Assembly (NCBI GenBank): GCA_964420285.1
Contig: CAYQTE010000020.1
Span: 11,975-75,974, forward strand
Source of the DNA: CAYQTE01 sp964420285
GTDB taxonomy: Bacteria; Planctomycetota; Phycisphaerae; Tepidisphaerales; Tepidisphaeraceae
DNA: 64,000 nucleotides
Direction of reading: 5' to 3'
The notes below the pieces were generated by a model. It did no database searches. It had not been told where the DNA came from and was given only the letters and a program-made list of their open reading frames with translations. This document shows, piece by piece, positions 8,881 to 17,385 of this stretch; position 1 is the stretch's first letter, and each line of letters opens with the position of its first letter. Position numbers and translations under genes: made by a program.

Positions 8881-8991
8881 CGCCGGCCCTTCATGAAAAG
8901 TTCGCACACGCCAAACATGCCTATTGTACCTGAAGTGCGGCGCCAATGGCGAGCCGCCATGCCGGAATCCGCGCGTTTGCACTCCGGCGGC

Positions 8992-8997
8992 TATAAT
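8992..8997 (+). promoter_or_regulatory. TATAAT box directly before queG (leaderless promoter candidate)
   Basis: A perfect TATAAT ends 9 bases before the ATG at 9007, so the transcript would start within about 3 bases of the start codon. No Shine-Dalgarno sequence is present. Confidence 0.4.
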
Positions 8998-9006
8998 CCG
9001 CGACGA

Positions 9007-9954
9007 ATGGCCCTGGAGCTTCACGAACTGGCCGGGCGGATCAAGGGGATGGCGCGGGAATTGGGTTTTGATCTGGCGGGGATCACTTCGGCACGGCCCA
9101 GTGCCTATCGTGACTATTTCCGCCAATGGCTCGACGACGGCAAGGCCGGGACGATGGACTGGTTGCGGCGGCGGTTCGACGAGCGTGTCGATCCGGCGGT
9201 CTATTTCCCCGGCGTCAAAAGTGTTGTCTGTGTGGCGGTCAATTATTATGTGACGCTCGAACCCGCGAAGGGCAATGCCTCCGGGGCGACCGGGCGCGTG
9301 GCCCGCTATGCCTTAGGCAATGATTATCACGATTGGATAAAGCAACGGCTGCACAGCCTGGCGGATTGGATGCGGCAGGCGACCGGATGCCGGACGCGCT
9401 GCGGCGTGGATACCGCGCCGATCATGGAAAAAGAACTGGCCGCCCGCGCCGGTATCGGATGGCTGGGAAAAAACAGTTGCGTGATCCACGAACGACAAGG
9501 CTCATGGCTTTTCCTGGGCGAGGTCTTGACCGATCTGGAACTTCCGCCCGACGAACCGGCCGTCGATCGCTGCGGAACCTGCCGCCGATGCATCGACGCC
9601 TGCCCGACGGCCGCCATCACCGCCCCTTATCAACTGGACGCCACCCGGTGCATCTCCTATCTGACGATCGAACACGACGGCGCCATCGACCCCGCCCTGC
9701 AAGCGCGGATGGGAGACTGGCTCTTCGGCTGCGATATCTGCCAGGATGTCTGCCCATTTAACGGCCGTCCCACCAGCGCAACCGACGCGGACGTGCAACC
9801 GCGCCTTCCGGACGGCCGGGTCAATCTCGCCGATCTCCTGGCGTGGGATGCGAACCGATATCGCCGCGAATTTCACAACAGCGCGGTCCGCAGGGTTTCG
9901 TTGCCCGTCCTGCAGCGCAACGCGGCGACTGCCTTGGCGAATCAGTCCCGATAA
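9007..9954 (+). CDS. queG: Epoxyqueuosine reductase
   Basis: Reduces epoxyqueuosine to queuosine in tRNA, the last step of queuosine synthesis; a cobalamin- and Fe-S-dependent cytoplasmic enzyme. Strong signatures are present: DTAPIMEKELAARAGIGWLGKNS in the cobalamin-binding core (split here as DTAPIMEKELAA and GIGWLGKNS), and two 4Fe-4S clusters, CGTCRRCIDACP and CDICQDVCPFN. The protein is 315 residues; many family members run to 350-380 with HEAT repeats at the C-terminus, so this is the short form ending soon after the second cluster. ATG 9007 is chosen over the 38-residue extension to 8893, which lacks family similarity. Confidence 0.92.
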   Translation: MALELHELAGRIKGMARELGFDLAGITSARPSAYRDYFRQWLDDGKAGTMDWLRRRFDERVDPAVYFPGVKSVVCVAVNYYVTLEPAKGNASGATGRVARYALGNDYHDWIKQRLHSLADWMRQATGCRTRCGVDTAPIMEKELAARAGIGWLGKNSCVIHERQGSWLFLGEVLTDLELPPDEPAVDRCGTCRRCIDACPTAAITAPYQLDATRCISYLTIEHDGAIDPALQARMGDWLFGCDICQDVCPFNGRPTSATDADVQPRLPDGRVNLADLLAWDANRYRREFHNSAVRRVSLPVLQRNAATALANQSR

Positions 9955-9962
9955 AACGTCAC

Positions 9963-9986
9963 GGGCGCCGGAACGTACCGGCGCCC
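9963..9986. terminator. Perfect GC hairpin between queG and hsp20
   Basis: A 9-bp perfect stem, GGGCGCCGG paired with CCGGCGCCC, encloses a 6-base loop. It sits between two convergent genes and could end transcription from both sides, but there is no T-tract, so the mechanism is uncertain. Confidence 0.5.
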
Positions 9987-10048
9987 GCGGCGGACCTCGA
10001 AACGGATCAGTTCGCCGGGCGATGTTGGACTTGTCGCCCGGTGGAAAA

Positions 10049-10504
10049 TTAGCTGACCTGCACGCGGCGCGGCTTGCTTTCCTCTCGCTTCTTGAGCGTG
10101 ATCGTCAGCAGCCCGTCCGCCAGCTTGGCGGCCACGGATTTCTCATCGACCGTCGGCGGCAGCGTGAAACTGCGTTCGACATGCGTGAAACGCCTCTCGT
10201 TGAGCAGCGTCTGCGACTTGCCGTCGCCGGTCTTGTTTTGTTCAGGGCGATCCGCACTGATGGTCAGTGTCTGGTTCTCCATGGTGATGCCCACCTGCTC
10301 CTTGGTGAAGCCGGGCAATTCCGCCTCAACCACGATATGATCGACATCCTCATGAATATCGACGCCATAAGGGCTCCAATATGTGGTCGCGACCTGCGGC
10401 CTGTTTCCGAAAAGCTGGCCCAGCATGTAATCGAACTCGCGATGCGCGGTATCGAAAGTATCCAGTTGTTGGGCGGTTCGGCTGACTCGTGTCGGCAATG
10501 CCAT
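10049..10504 (-). CDS. Small heat-shock protein, Hsp20 family
   Basis: A 151-residue chaperone that holds unfolding proteins for later refolding. The alpha-crystallin domain (about residues 45-140) shows the family pattern: VDIHEDVDHIVVEAELPG, ITMENQTLTISADR, FTLPPTVDEKSVAAKLADG and the closing GLLTITLKK. The final V-Q-V resembles the I/V-x-I/V oligomerisation tail. ATG 10504 has a GGAG ribosome site. It is transcribed alone, away from miaA. A degenerate sigma-54-like sequence lies upstream (see 10565). Confidence 0.92.
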   Translation of the reverse strand: MALPTRVSRTAQQLDTFDTAHREFDYMLGQLFGNRPQVATTYWSPYGVDIHEDVDHIVVEAELPGFTKEQVGITMENQTLTISADRPEQNKTGDGKSQTLLNERRFTHVERSFTLPPTVDEKSVAAKLADGLLTITLKKREESKPRRVQVS

Positions 10505-10564
10505 GACGATCTCCTTTCATACGTTGGAGGTACTGGTGTCGTATTTTGTTACTCGAAAGGGATA

Positions 10565-10582
10565 AAACAAACCGCGTGCCAA
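10565..10582 (-). promoter_or_regulatory. Degenerate sigma-54-like promoter upstream of hsp20
   Basis: On the minus strand the sequence reads TTGGCACGCGGTTTGTTT, close to the -24/-12 consensus TGGCACG-N4-TTGCW, with the -12 GC replaced by GT. A start near 10553 would give a 50-base leader. No activator gene is nearby, so this is weak. Confidence 0.25.
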
Positions 10583-10680
10583 CCCGCGGCATCGAGATTG
10601 GGCGCGTCAAATCGCGATTTTGGCAGCTTTTTATCGGGATTTCCTTCACAAAAAGGCTGCCGTTTTTGCAGTGAGTTGCC

Positions 10681-11610
10681 ATGATGGCAGTTGATACGCC
10701 TATTCTTGCGATTGTGGGGCCGACGGCATCGGGCAAATCGTCGCTGGCGATGGAAATCGCCCGCCGCCGCGACGCCGAAATACTCAGTATAGATTCGATG
10801 CAAATTTATAAGGCGCTGGACATTGGTACGGCCAAGCCGACGGTCCAGGACCAATCGCAAGTTCGACATCATCTCATTGACGTGGCCGGTAGGCATGAGA
10901 CGTTTAGCGCCGCGAGGTTCGTCGAACTCGCCGATATTGCGATCGCCGACGCGCGCGGTCGTGGCAAGCCGCTGGTGGCAACGGGCGGGACGCCGATGTA
11001 TTTCCGGGCGCTGTTCGACGGGCTCTTCGACGGCCCCGGCGCCGATGAGGCGATTCGACATCGACTTGGCGAACTGCCCACGGACGTATTGCACCAGCGT
11101 CTCACTCGCGTCGATCCGGCGGCGGCCGGGCGAATTCACGTGGCCGACCGCAAGCGACTGGTGCGGGCATTGGAGGTGTTCGAGCAGACCGGTCAGCCGA
11201 TTTCGTCATTGCAGACACAGTGGGCTTCTCGCCAGCCGCGGCATCGGGCGGTTTGGGTCGGTTTGAGCTGGGAGAAATCAGCCCTGAATCAGCGAATCAA
11301 CGCACGGGTGCGTCAGATGATCGCGGCCGGTTGGGTGGATGAAGTGCGGCGGCTCATCGAGCACCCGGCCGGTTTGTCGCCGACGGCTTTGGCGGCGACG
11401 GGATATCGCCAGTTGATCGACCACGTTCAGGGGCGGATGTCGCTGTCGGACGCGATCGAGGACATAAAAATCGCGACCCGCCAACTGGCCCGGCGGCAAA
11501 TGAAATGGCTGCGGCGGTTTGCGGATGTGACCTGGCTTGAAGGGGATCAGCCGCTGGAGACGCTCGTTCAGCGCGCGCTGGCGGCGTGGGATGCGGGGGC
11601 GGTGATATGA
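10681..11610 (+). CDS. miaA: tRNA dimethylallyltransferase
   Basis: Transfers the dimethylallyl group to A37 of tRNAs that read codons starting with U. The P-loop GPTASGKSSLA is at residues 13-23, followed by the substrate-recognition DSMQIYKALDIGTAKP, then GGTPMYFRAL and RLVRALEVFEQTG. The length of about 309 is normal. The start is ATG 10681 or the next codon ATG 10684; neither has a Shine-Dalgarno sequence. It is divergent from hsp20, sharing a 176-bp upstream region. Confidence 0.93.
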   Translation: MMAVDTPILAIVGPTASGKSSLAMEIARRRDAEILSIDSMQIYKALDIGTAKPTVQDQSQVRHHLIDVAGRHETFSAARFVELADIAIADARGRGKPLVATGGTPMYFRALFDGLFDGPGADEAIRHRLGELPTDVLHQRLTRVDPAAAGRIHVADRKRLVRALEVFEQTGQPISSLQTQWASRQPRHRAVWVGLSWEKSALNQRINARVRQMIAAGWVDEVRRLIEHPAGLSPTALAATGYRQLIDHVQGRMSLSDAIEDIKIATRQLARRQMKWLRRFADVTWLEGDQPLETLVQRALAAWDAGAVI

Positions 11611-11674
11611 ATGGGCCGGCAAAATGCTGCGGCGGCCGCCGCTCGGTACAATACGATGCGCGAGGGAAAAGCTC

Positions 11675-13129
11675 ATGAACAACACAAGTTCCACTGGCGC
11701 ATCGAACGTCGTCGGGTCCGTGTTCGCGGGCTGCTTTGTCGGCGTGTTCGCGATTGCCTTTGGCGGCGGCGGGTTTTTCATTCTTTCACAGGCCGTGCAA
11801 AAACACGATTGGAAAGCCGTTTTCTTCAGCCTGCCGTTCCTGTTGGTGGGCATAGTGGCCGCAGGGGCATTGGTCGGGGGCGGGCGGGCGATTGGGCGCC
11901 AAAACAAGTTAAAGGCGGCACATCCGAATGAGCCATGGATGTGGAACACGGACTGGGCGAGCGGGCAGATACCCGATCATGCGGTGCGTGGCACGGTCGC
12001 ACTCTGGATCATCGCTCTGTTTTGGAACGGGGTGGCGATACCGGCGGCGGTCGGGGCAACGCAGCAATATCTCCGTATGCATGACGCCAAGTCGCTGATC
12101 GCGTTGGTTTTTCCGGCCGTCGGCATCGGGCTGATCGTCGCGGCCATCCGCGCGACGGCGCGGGCGGCGTATTTCGGTAAGAGCGTATTGGAATTGCAAA
12201 CGCTGCCCGCATCGCCGGGCGGAGCTCTGGCGGGGACGATTCGCATTGGTCAGGTGCTGCGGCCGACCGGTCCGATTCGGCTTCATCTCCGGTGTACGCG
12301 CATCAGCCGCCAGGGGAAGAATACGATGCAGACGACCGTTTGGGAGGATGAAGAGGAGCTCGAAAGCGTATTGCCGTCGAAATCGGGAACCGACATTCCG
12401 GTGTATTTCGCCATACCCGCCGATGTGCCGACGACGTCGCGCGCCGGGTTACAGGAGATCGCCTGGTGTCTGGAAGTGAGAGCGGCGACGGCCGAGATCA
12501 ACTATTGGAGCAAGTTCGGGATACCAGTTTTTGAGACCAGCAACCCCGTTGTGCCGGCGGCGCCGCAATCGTTTGAAAAACTGCGGCATCACGAAACAAC
12601 GCCGCAGCCGGCGGACATGCGCGGCATCACGCTTTCGCGACTGGCCGATGGCGGATGTGTTGTGGAATTTGCGGCCGCACGCAACCGGGTCGCGGCGGCA
12701 TTCCAGACGGTGCTGGGAGCGATCCTTACGGGCGTGCTCGTGGTTTTGATCCGATCCGGTGCGCCGCTGATGCCGGTGATGATCGTCTCGCTGTTTGCGA
12801 TCATCTTTGATATCGGCGCGGTGTATGGTTGGCTCGGTTCGGCGACGATCACATCGCGGCCGACGCTCCTGCACATCGAGCGCGGCCTGCCTCTGATGCG
12901 CCGCCAGCGCGATATTCCGGCCAGCGGGATCAGCGACATCATTACGAAAGTGAGTTCGACGGCGGGGAATACGACATACTACGCGATCATGTCGCGGGTT
13001 GGCGCGGAGGATGTGAAGATCGTCGGCGGAGTGCGGGGCAAGCATATCGCCGATTATCTGGCCGGGGAGATGAAGCGATCGCTGGGGATACCGGCGGCGG
13101 TCCAGACGACATCACGCGGGTTGGCCTGA
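11675..13129 (+). CDS. Large membrane protein, unknown function
   Basis: A 484-residue protein; ATG 11675 follows GAGGGA. It has about four hydrophobic segments in the first 180 residues, a soluble beta-rich middle (about 190-330) containing a pair-rich RCTRISRQGKN and EDEEELES stretch, then two more helices near 360-400 and a soluble C-terminus. The layout recalls DUF3592-like proteins whose loop carries a beta sandwich, but no signature is firm. It lies 65 bp after miaA on the same strand and has a TACAAT sequence at about 11646, so it is probably transcribed separately. Confidence 0.65.
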   Translation: MNNTSSTGASNVVGSVFAGCFVGVFAIAFGGGGFFILSQAVQKHDWKAVFFSLPFLLVGIVAAGALVGGGRAIGRQNKLKAAHPNEPWMWNTDWASGQIPDHAVRGTVALWIIALFWNGVAIPAAVGATQQYLRMHDAKSLIALVFPAVGIGLIVAAIRATARAAYFGKSVLELQTLPASPGGALAGTIRIGQVLRPTGPIRLHLRCTRISRQGKNTMQTTVWEDEEELESVLPSKSGTDIPVYFAIPADVPTTSRAGLQEIAWCLEVRAATAEINYWSKFGIPVFETSNPVVPAAPQSFEKLRHHETTPQPADMRGITLSRLADGGCVVEFAAARNRVAAAFQTVLGAILTGVLVVLIRSGAPLMPVMIVSLFAIIFDIGAVYGWLGSATITSRPTLLHIERGLPLMRRQRDIPASGISDIITKVSSTAGNTTYYAIMSRVGAEDVKIVGGVRGKHIADYLAGEMKRSLGIPAAVQTTSRGLA

Positions 13130-13169
13130 TCGGGCGCTAAGTTCGGCTCGCCGCTGGGTGCGCACGGCC

Positions 13170-13697
13170 TTAAAGCCGTTGCTCGAAGACAGAGAATTTC
13201 GTTTCATTTCCTTCCGATTTCGACCGGCGGCGGATGTCATCCAAGTCGACATCTTGAGTTTGCGCCACCAGCAGCGCCTGCTCCAGTGATTGCCGATCAT
13301 TCCAGTGGAAGAAAGCCGCGAGCCTGTCCTTGACACAATCCGTCGGTGAAAGCAGGCGCAGGCGGCCGGCGATTGTGTCGCGCTCAAACACGCGATCAAT
13401 TCGCTGGTTGCCGACCATCAATGGGCCTGTCGGAAACTCGACGAAGAACCTGCTGGCGGCGTGGACAAAGTGGCGTCCAGCCTCTCGGAAGCCCAGAATC
13501 TTCAGCACGTCGCGAATTTTCCTCCGGGGCACCGGCCCTTCTTCGATGAAGTCGGGATCTTCGGAGACATATTTCCCCTGGGACCAGATCGCAACGCACG
13601 CGCCGCCGGTCAGCGTCACGGTTACGCCGGCATCCTGAAGGGCCTGACAGACAAGTCCCGCCAGTTCTTCGCCCGACATTTCGGCTATGGATTTCAT
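13170..13697 (-). CDS. Nucleotidyltransferase-like protein of a two-gene module
   Basis: A 175-residue protein. The N-terminal half reads like the minimal nucleotidyltransferase fold: TGGACVAIWSQGKYVSEDPDF, where G-G is followed by S-x-D-x-D in active enzymes. Here the acidic positions read E-D-P-D, so the fold may be kept with altered chemistry. The second half has the helical element TDCVKDRLAAFFHW seen in AbiEii/MNT-like toxins or sensor domains. It begins inside the stop of the winged-helix gene (ATGA overlap at 13694-13697), typical of antitoxin-toxin pairs. Toxicity is inferred from this arrangement only. Confidence 0.6.
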   Translation of the reverse strand: MKSIAEMSGEELAGLVCQALQDAGVTVTLTGGACVAIWSQGKYVSEDPDFIEEGPVPRRKIRDVLKILGFREAGRHFVHAASRFFVEFPTGPLMVGNQRIDRVFERDTIAGRLRLLSPTDCVKDRLAAFFHWNDRQSLEQALLVAQTQDVDLDDIRRRSKSEGNETKFSVFEQRL

Positions 13698-14023
13698 AAG
13701 GGCTTGCCCTTACGCCGGGGGCGGCTGCGCACAAGCAGGAGCTGCTCTCGCAGCGTTACCGGGTAAAGCGCCAGCGCGCGGCTCAGCAGGGCCGCAAGCT
13801 CGTCGCGCGCTGCGTAGCGCGGATTAAGCTCATACTCGCGCGTGCTGCCGACAGCGCGGCTGACCAGCGCGCCGGCTGCTTCCAGCTTCTCCAAAGCGTT
13901 CTGCACCGGGTACAGCGGCGCATCAAAGAAACGTGCGATTTGGCGCGCGTAACCGCGGCCTCGCGCGGCGAGATAGATGAGCACCCGTTCCTTATTGACC
14001 GATCCGAGCAGGCTTGCAAGCAT
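13694..14023 (-). CDS. Winged-helix DNA-binding protein, probable autorepressor
   Basis: A 109-residue protein. Residues about 8-70 form a winged helix-turn-helix: a first helix with VNKERVLIYLAARG, then the pair ARQIARFFDAPLYPVQNALEKLEAAG, then a wing SRAVGSTREYELN. This is the ArsR-like type that often precedes a nucleotidyltransferase gene. It is first in a two-gene operon. A 9-bp inverted repeat at 14047-14071, in the promoter region, is a likely binding site, suggesting self-regulation. Confidence 0.7.
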   Translation of the reverse strand: MLASLLGSVNKERVLIYLAARGRGYARQIARFFDAPLYPVQNALEKLEAAGALVSRAVGSTREYELNPRYAARDELAALLSRALALYPVTLREQLLLVRSRPRRKGKPL

Positions 14024-14046
14024 AAGAGTGACCTAAAAAATATGTC

Positions 14047-14071
14047 GATCGACTTTAATTTTAAGTCGGTC
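14047..14071 (-). promoter_or_regulatory. Palindromic operator candidate upstream of the winged-helix gene
   Basis: GATCGACTT, 7 spacer bases, then AAGTCGGTC: eight of nine positions are matched across the dyad. It is in an AT-rich patch 25-50 bases before the gene start, where a repressor dimer would block the promoter. Confidence 0.5.
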
Positions 14072-14148
14072 GGGAAGTGGCGTCCAGTTCTGGGTAGTCT
14101 GACGACCCGCATGTTTTGGGGATCGAGCGGCCAAGTGAATCGGCCGGC

Positions 14149-14154
14149 TATAAT
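14149..14154 (+). promoter_or_regulatory. TATAAT box with transcript start at the next gene's ATG
   Basis: TATAAT ends 6 bases before the ATG at 14161, so the expected transcript start coincides with the start codon. There is no Shine-Dalgarno sequence. Confidence 0.4.
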
Positions 14155-14160
14155 GACGGC

Positions 14161-14385
14161 ATGCAATGCAACATCGACCAACGCGGCCGGCGGGTGCGGT
14201 TTGTTTATGGGCTGGTGATGCTGGCGATAGGCGGACTGATCATCGGCCTATGGGCGGCGCGGAACGATTCGATCTGGCCGTGGATCATCGGCCTGTTCGC
14301 CGTGGCCAGCGGATTGTTCGGGCTATTCGAGGCGCGCAAAGGCTGGTGCGTGGTGCGGGCGATGGGGATCAAGACCAAGATGTGA
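14161..14385 (+). CDS. Small DUF2892-like membrane protein
   Basis: A 74-residue protein with two membrane helices (VYGLVMLAIGGLIIGLW and then IIGLFAVASGLFGLF). The opening MQCNIDQRGRRVRFVYG and the end CVVRAMGIKTKM fit DUF2892/YgaP-type small membrane proteins. The start at 14161 is set by a TATAAT just upstream and by the family-like N-terminus. Its last 17 bases overlap the convergent antitoxin gene. Role unknown. Confidence 0.65.
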   Translation: MQCNIDQRGRRVRFVYGLVMLAIGGLIIGLWAARNDSIWPWIIGLFAVASGLFGLFEARKGWCVVRAMGIKTKM

Positions 14386-15565
14386 TCACCCGCGCGGCGT
14401 GCCGGCGGCGGGGTGGGGAGTCTTGGGGAGATTCATGTGGCGGGATGGCCACATTGCCCCAGCCATCAGTAAGGGCCGAGCCGACGATAAACCGTCTGAC
14501 GGGAACAAGCATCTCGCGACCATGCGAATAGGGAATTTCGCCGCGTTGTTGGAGCTGTCCCACGACGATTCCAGGGTGAATCCCGTTCGTTTGCGCAAAA
14601 TCGGCAATCGCTTCCTTTGCATAGAGCGGCCGGGCGCGGAGAATGAAGGAGCCAAGCCGTTGCGGCGAGAGCAAAAGGCGGCTTGCCTCGGCGCTGGTCT
14701 TTTCTTCAGCTTCCGGAAGCCGGCCAGCGGAATCCGATCCCCTGGGGTCGCGCACCAAGTCGGAATCAATCGATGGACTGTCTCCGTTCTTGATATGCAG
14801 CAGTTCATGCAGCAACGTGAGCCAGAAGGCATCAATCCGGTCAAGGCGCAGCGACAATGCAATGGCAGGCTTGCCGGGATCAAGCCAAAAGGCGGAGCCG
14901 TCGATTCTGGTCCTTTGCAGCGACTCAACAAGCAGCAACCGAATTCCCCAGCCCGCCAGCAGCGCGGGCACTTTCTGAATGTCCTGCGGAACCAGCGTCA
15001 TATTCCGCATTGTTCGCAAGCCGGCGGTCAGCGCATCGCGATCAAATCTCGCCGCCGCGACAGTCCGCGCCAGCGATCGCGCGCGATAGAACCATGCGAG
15101 TTGGGCCGGAGTGGTTTGGGAATAACCGCTGGAATTCCGCGCCGCGGTCGGCTGGGGCGCAATCGCACCCAGATCCTCCGCCTCGAAAAATCGCTTGAGT
15201 TGCGACTCCAGGCGGCTCGCGCTGGTTGTGCCCTCAATCCACCGGCGGCGAATCATCTCGCTGACCGGCGCAGTGCCGTACAGTTTCGCTCGCAACGCCA
15301 CGTCATTGTCCTTCGACTTGGCGTGTCCAAGCTGATAGCCGTTCTCGAGATTCATCCAGAACTCCGGCGACGTGCCGAACGCGGCCGCCAGACCCTTTGC
15401 GGTTTCGGCAGTGATGCCTCGCTTGCCGGTGATGATCTGGTTAACCGCATTAAGCGGACGGTCGAGAATGACGGCCAGATCCTGCTGCGTCCATCCGCGC
15501 GCGTCCAGCTCGTCGGCAATGTATTCACCCGGCGGGAAGACCTCTGCCGGCTCAAGACTGGTCAT
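14369..15565 (-). CDS. higA: HigA-type antitoxin fused to an ImmA/IrrE-like metallopeptidase
   Basis: A 398-residue protein. Residues about 10-75 are a HigA-type helix-turn-helix (RGWTQQDLAVILDR, then NQIITGKRGITAETAKGLA), which in the family binds the toxin promoter. The rest is a peptidase-like domain with the zinc site HELLH at about residue 253 in LTLLHELLHIKNGD, as in ImmA/IrrE proteins that cleave regulators. Plain HigA antitoxins are about 100 residues, so this one is fused. It lies 17 bp after the toxin gene in the usual HigB-HigA order. It could be a regulated, self-limiting antitoxin; that is inference. Confidence 0.78.
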   Translation of the reverse strand: MTSLEPAEVFPPGEYIADELDARGWTQQDLAVILDRPLNAVNQIITGKRGITAETAKGLAAAFGTSPEFWMNLENGYQLGHAKSKDNDVALRAKLYGTAPVSEMIRRRWIEGTTSASRLESQLKRFFEAEDLGAIAPQPTAARNSSGYSQTTPAQLAWFYRARSLARTVAAARFDRDALTAGLRTMRNMTLVPQDIQKVPALLAGWGIRLLLVESLQRTRIDGSAFWLDPGKPAIALSLRLDRIDAFWLTLLHELLHIKNGDSPSIDSDLVRDPRGSDSAGRLPEAEEKTSAEASRLLLSPQRLGSFILRARPLYAKEAIADFAQTNGIHPGIVVGQLQQRGEIPYSHGREMLVPVRRFIVGSALTDGWGNVAIPPHESPQDSPPRRRHAARVITSWS

Positions 15566-15582
15566 ATCCGTGCCCCTGCTTT

Positions 15583-15882
15583 CTAGCGATGGTAGTCCTC
15601 GATACCAACCACGATGATGGTGTTCTTCGGCGTTGCTTCTTCGATCTCCAGAATCAATCTCCACTGGTCGTTGAGCCGCATGGATCGTTGGTGCGAACGG
15701 TTGCCCTTGAGTTTCTCAAAATGCAACGATCGCATCGGGTAGAAATCGCGTTCGTCCATCGCCGCGCGAATGGCGTTCATCACCTTTCGAAAAGCCCGCA
15801 CTACGGGTCGGCCGTAGCCTCCGTCAAAATCCAACTCGGTATACATGCGCCTGAGCACTTCATCGCGAAACCTGAAATTCAT
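15583..15882 (-). CDS. higB: HigB/RelE-type mRNA-interferase toxin
   Basis: A 99-residue toxin of the HigB/RelE fold, expected to cut mRNA at ribosomes. The family pattern is seen: LHFEKLKGNRSHQRSMRLND, then QWRLILEIE and a final VGIEDYHR. The basic residues around LKGNR and the closing DYH correspond to catalytic positions in relatives. It is the first gene of the operon and precedes the higA-like antitoxin by 17 bp, the toxin-first order typical of higBA. Confidence 0.85.
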   Translation of the reverse strand: MNFRFRDEVLRRMYTELDFDGGYGRPVVRAFRKVMNAIRAAMDERDFYPMRSLHFEKLKGNRSHQRSMRLNDQWRLILEIEEATPKNTIIVVGIEDYHR

Positions 15883-15940
15883 GCCCGGCCGCTCCGTTCG
15901 CCACTGATTCTATCGGCCGGTCGCGAAATATCAATAATAT

Positions 15941-15968
15941 ATTTTATCGTTTAGACGGTAATCATCAA
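15941..15968 (-). promoter_or_regulatory. Promoter of the higBA operon
   Basis: On the minus strand TTGATG and TAAAAT are separated by 16 bases, giving a transcript start near 15934 and a leader of about 50 bases. The region is AT-rich compared with its neighbours, as expected for an autoregulated toxin-antitoxin promoter. Confidence 0.5.
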
Positions 15969-16007
15969 TTGTGATATCGAGACTGTCGGCGGCAGATTTG
16001 AGAATAA

Positions 16008-17300
16008 TCACCCGCGCGGCGTGCCGGCGGGCGGGCGGCGGCCGCGGCCGGGGGTTGGCGGGGGCGCGGGCGACGCGGTGCTCGGGGGTTCCTGGGTTGG
16101 GGTCGTCAATTTCAGGCCCGGGAACCAGGGGGCGACCACGTCGTAATAGACGTTTTCATCCATGTTGATCGGAGTGAGCTTCTGGCCTTTGAGGGGACCG
16201 TCAACGGCCACGCCGTCGGCCGTCCAGAACGATCCGCTGTCCGAATCGACCATGCTGGCGGTGGGGGCGGCGGCGCTGCGGCGGGGATGGAACGTCGTCA
16301 CCAGGTCTTCGCCAACCTGCCGATCGAACACGCGAACCAGGCCGGTGGCGGGATCGCTGACCAGCAGAACGGCCGTCGATCCGGCGTGGAAATTGGCGAT
16401 GCGCGGAGCGGGGCCGGTCATGGCGGCCAGATCGGCGGCGGCCGGAGGCGTGGAATCGATCAGGACCACGGGCTGGGCCGGCGGAACCGTGCCCAGCCCC
16501 GGCATCGGATAATAGGGAAGCACCGGGGCGGCGGGCATGTTGGCGGGCAGATCGGCCGGAGGAGCGAGAACCCGCGTCGATGGGTGCAGCGAGCGCCAGA
16601 TCTTCCACGTGGTCTTGGTCGCGGGCGCGGCGGCGCCGATGCCGGTGGCGGGCTGGTTGTCCACGGTCCGGCCGGTGATGCCGTTGATGAACTGCCCGGT
16701 GCGCTGGTTGTAGAGCAGGGGCATGTTGGCGGGCATGGAGATGATCTGGAGTTCCCGGCCGTGGACGGTGCGGTCGACGGAGACGCACAACGCGCGATTG
16801 GCGAATGCCGACCAGACCAGCATTTGGTGCTTATTCTGGCTCTGCTGGATCACGACGGGATCGGCGTAGAGGATGGCGTACGGGTAGGCGAACGATTCGC
16901 CGTTGAAGACCACGCCCACCACCCAGTCGCCATCGTCGATCGCAGCGGCATCGGCCGAGACAAAGGCCGGATCGTCGAGGATTCCGTACGGCCCGGTGGC
17001 GTTGGTCACAAAATGATAGGCGAACAGCGACAGCACGGGGGCAAGGCCGACCAGCCACCACGCGCGTCGCCGGCCGCTGGCGATCATGCCGATCAATCCG
17101 GCACAGCAGAGCAGCGACGCCGATGCCAGCAGCCACTGCATGCGGTGGCAGAGCATGATGAATTCGATGCCGTTCTGATACCGGCCCCAATACGGACTGG
17201 CCCCGAAGGCCATGGCCGAAGCCAGAGCAACGGCCCAGAGCAACAAAAGGAGTGGAAGGGCCACGGCGTCAGGATACAATCGAGCCCATCGAGGATTCAA
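16008..17300 (-). CDS. DUF3179-domain membrane protein
   Basis: A 430-residue protein with three or so N-terminal membrane helices and a large outer domain. The DUF3179 pattern is present: VVGVVFNGESFAYPYAIL, then a Cys in NRALCVSVDRTV, and GSFWTADGVAVDGPLKGQKL further on. The family is common in planctomycetes and of unknown function. The C-terminus is a Pro/Thr-rich tail ending with RRPPAGTPRG. The start is uncertain: TTG 17300 gives the longest form, GTG 17264 a shorter one, and neither has a ribosome site. The gene faces away from its neighbour at 17386. Confidence 0.75.
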   Translation of the reverse strand: MNPRWARLYPDAVALPLLLLLWAVALASAMAFGASPYWGRYQNGIEFIMLCHRMQWLLASASLLCCAGLIGMIASGRRRAWWLVGLAPVLSLFAYHFVTNATGPYGILDDPAFVSADAAAIDDGDWVVGVVFNGESFAYPYAILYADPVVIQQSQNKHQMLVWSAFANRALCVSVDRTVHGRELQIISMPANMPLLYNQRTGQFINGITGRTVDNQPATGIGAAAPATKTTWKIWRSLHPSTRVLAPPADLPANMPAAPVLPYYPMPGLGTVPPAQPVVLIDSTPPAAADLAAMTGPAPRIANFHAGSTAVLLVSDPATGLVRVFDRQVGEDLVTTFHPRRSAAAPTASMVDSDSGSFWTADGVAVDGPLKGQKLTPINMDENVYYDVVAPWFPGLKLTTPTQEPPSTASPAPPPTPGRGRRPPAGTPRG

Positions 17301-17385
17301 CTGCCGGGCGGCATGCGGGCGATTCTTATTTCACGAGCGGCTGGCCTGGATCATTATCGGAGCAGGCGGAATGAGAGGATATCCC

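Noticed and set aside
8881..9126. Extension of the hydrolase gene to 9126
   Set aside because: It would overlap the queG start on the other strand and place the lipoprotein signal about 80 residues inside the protein.
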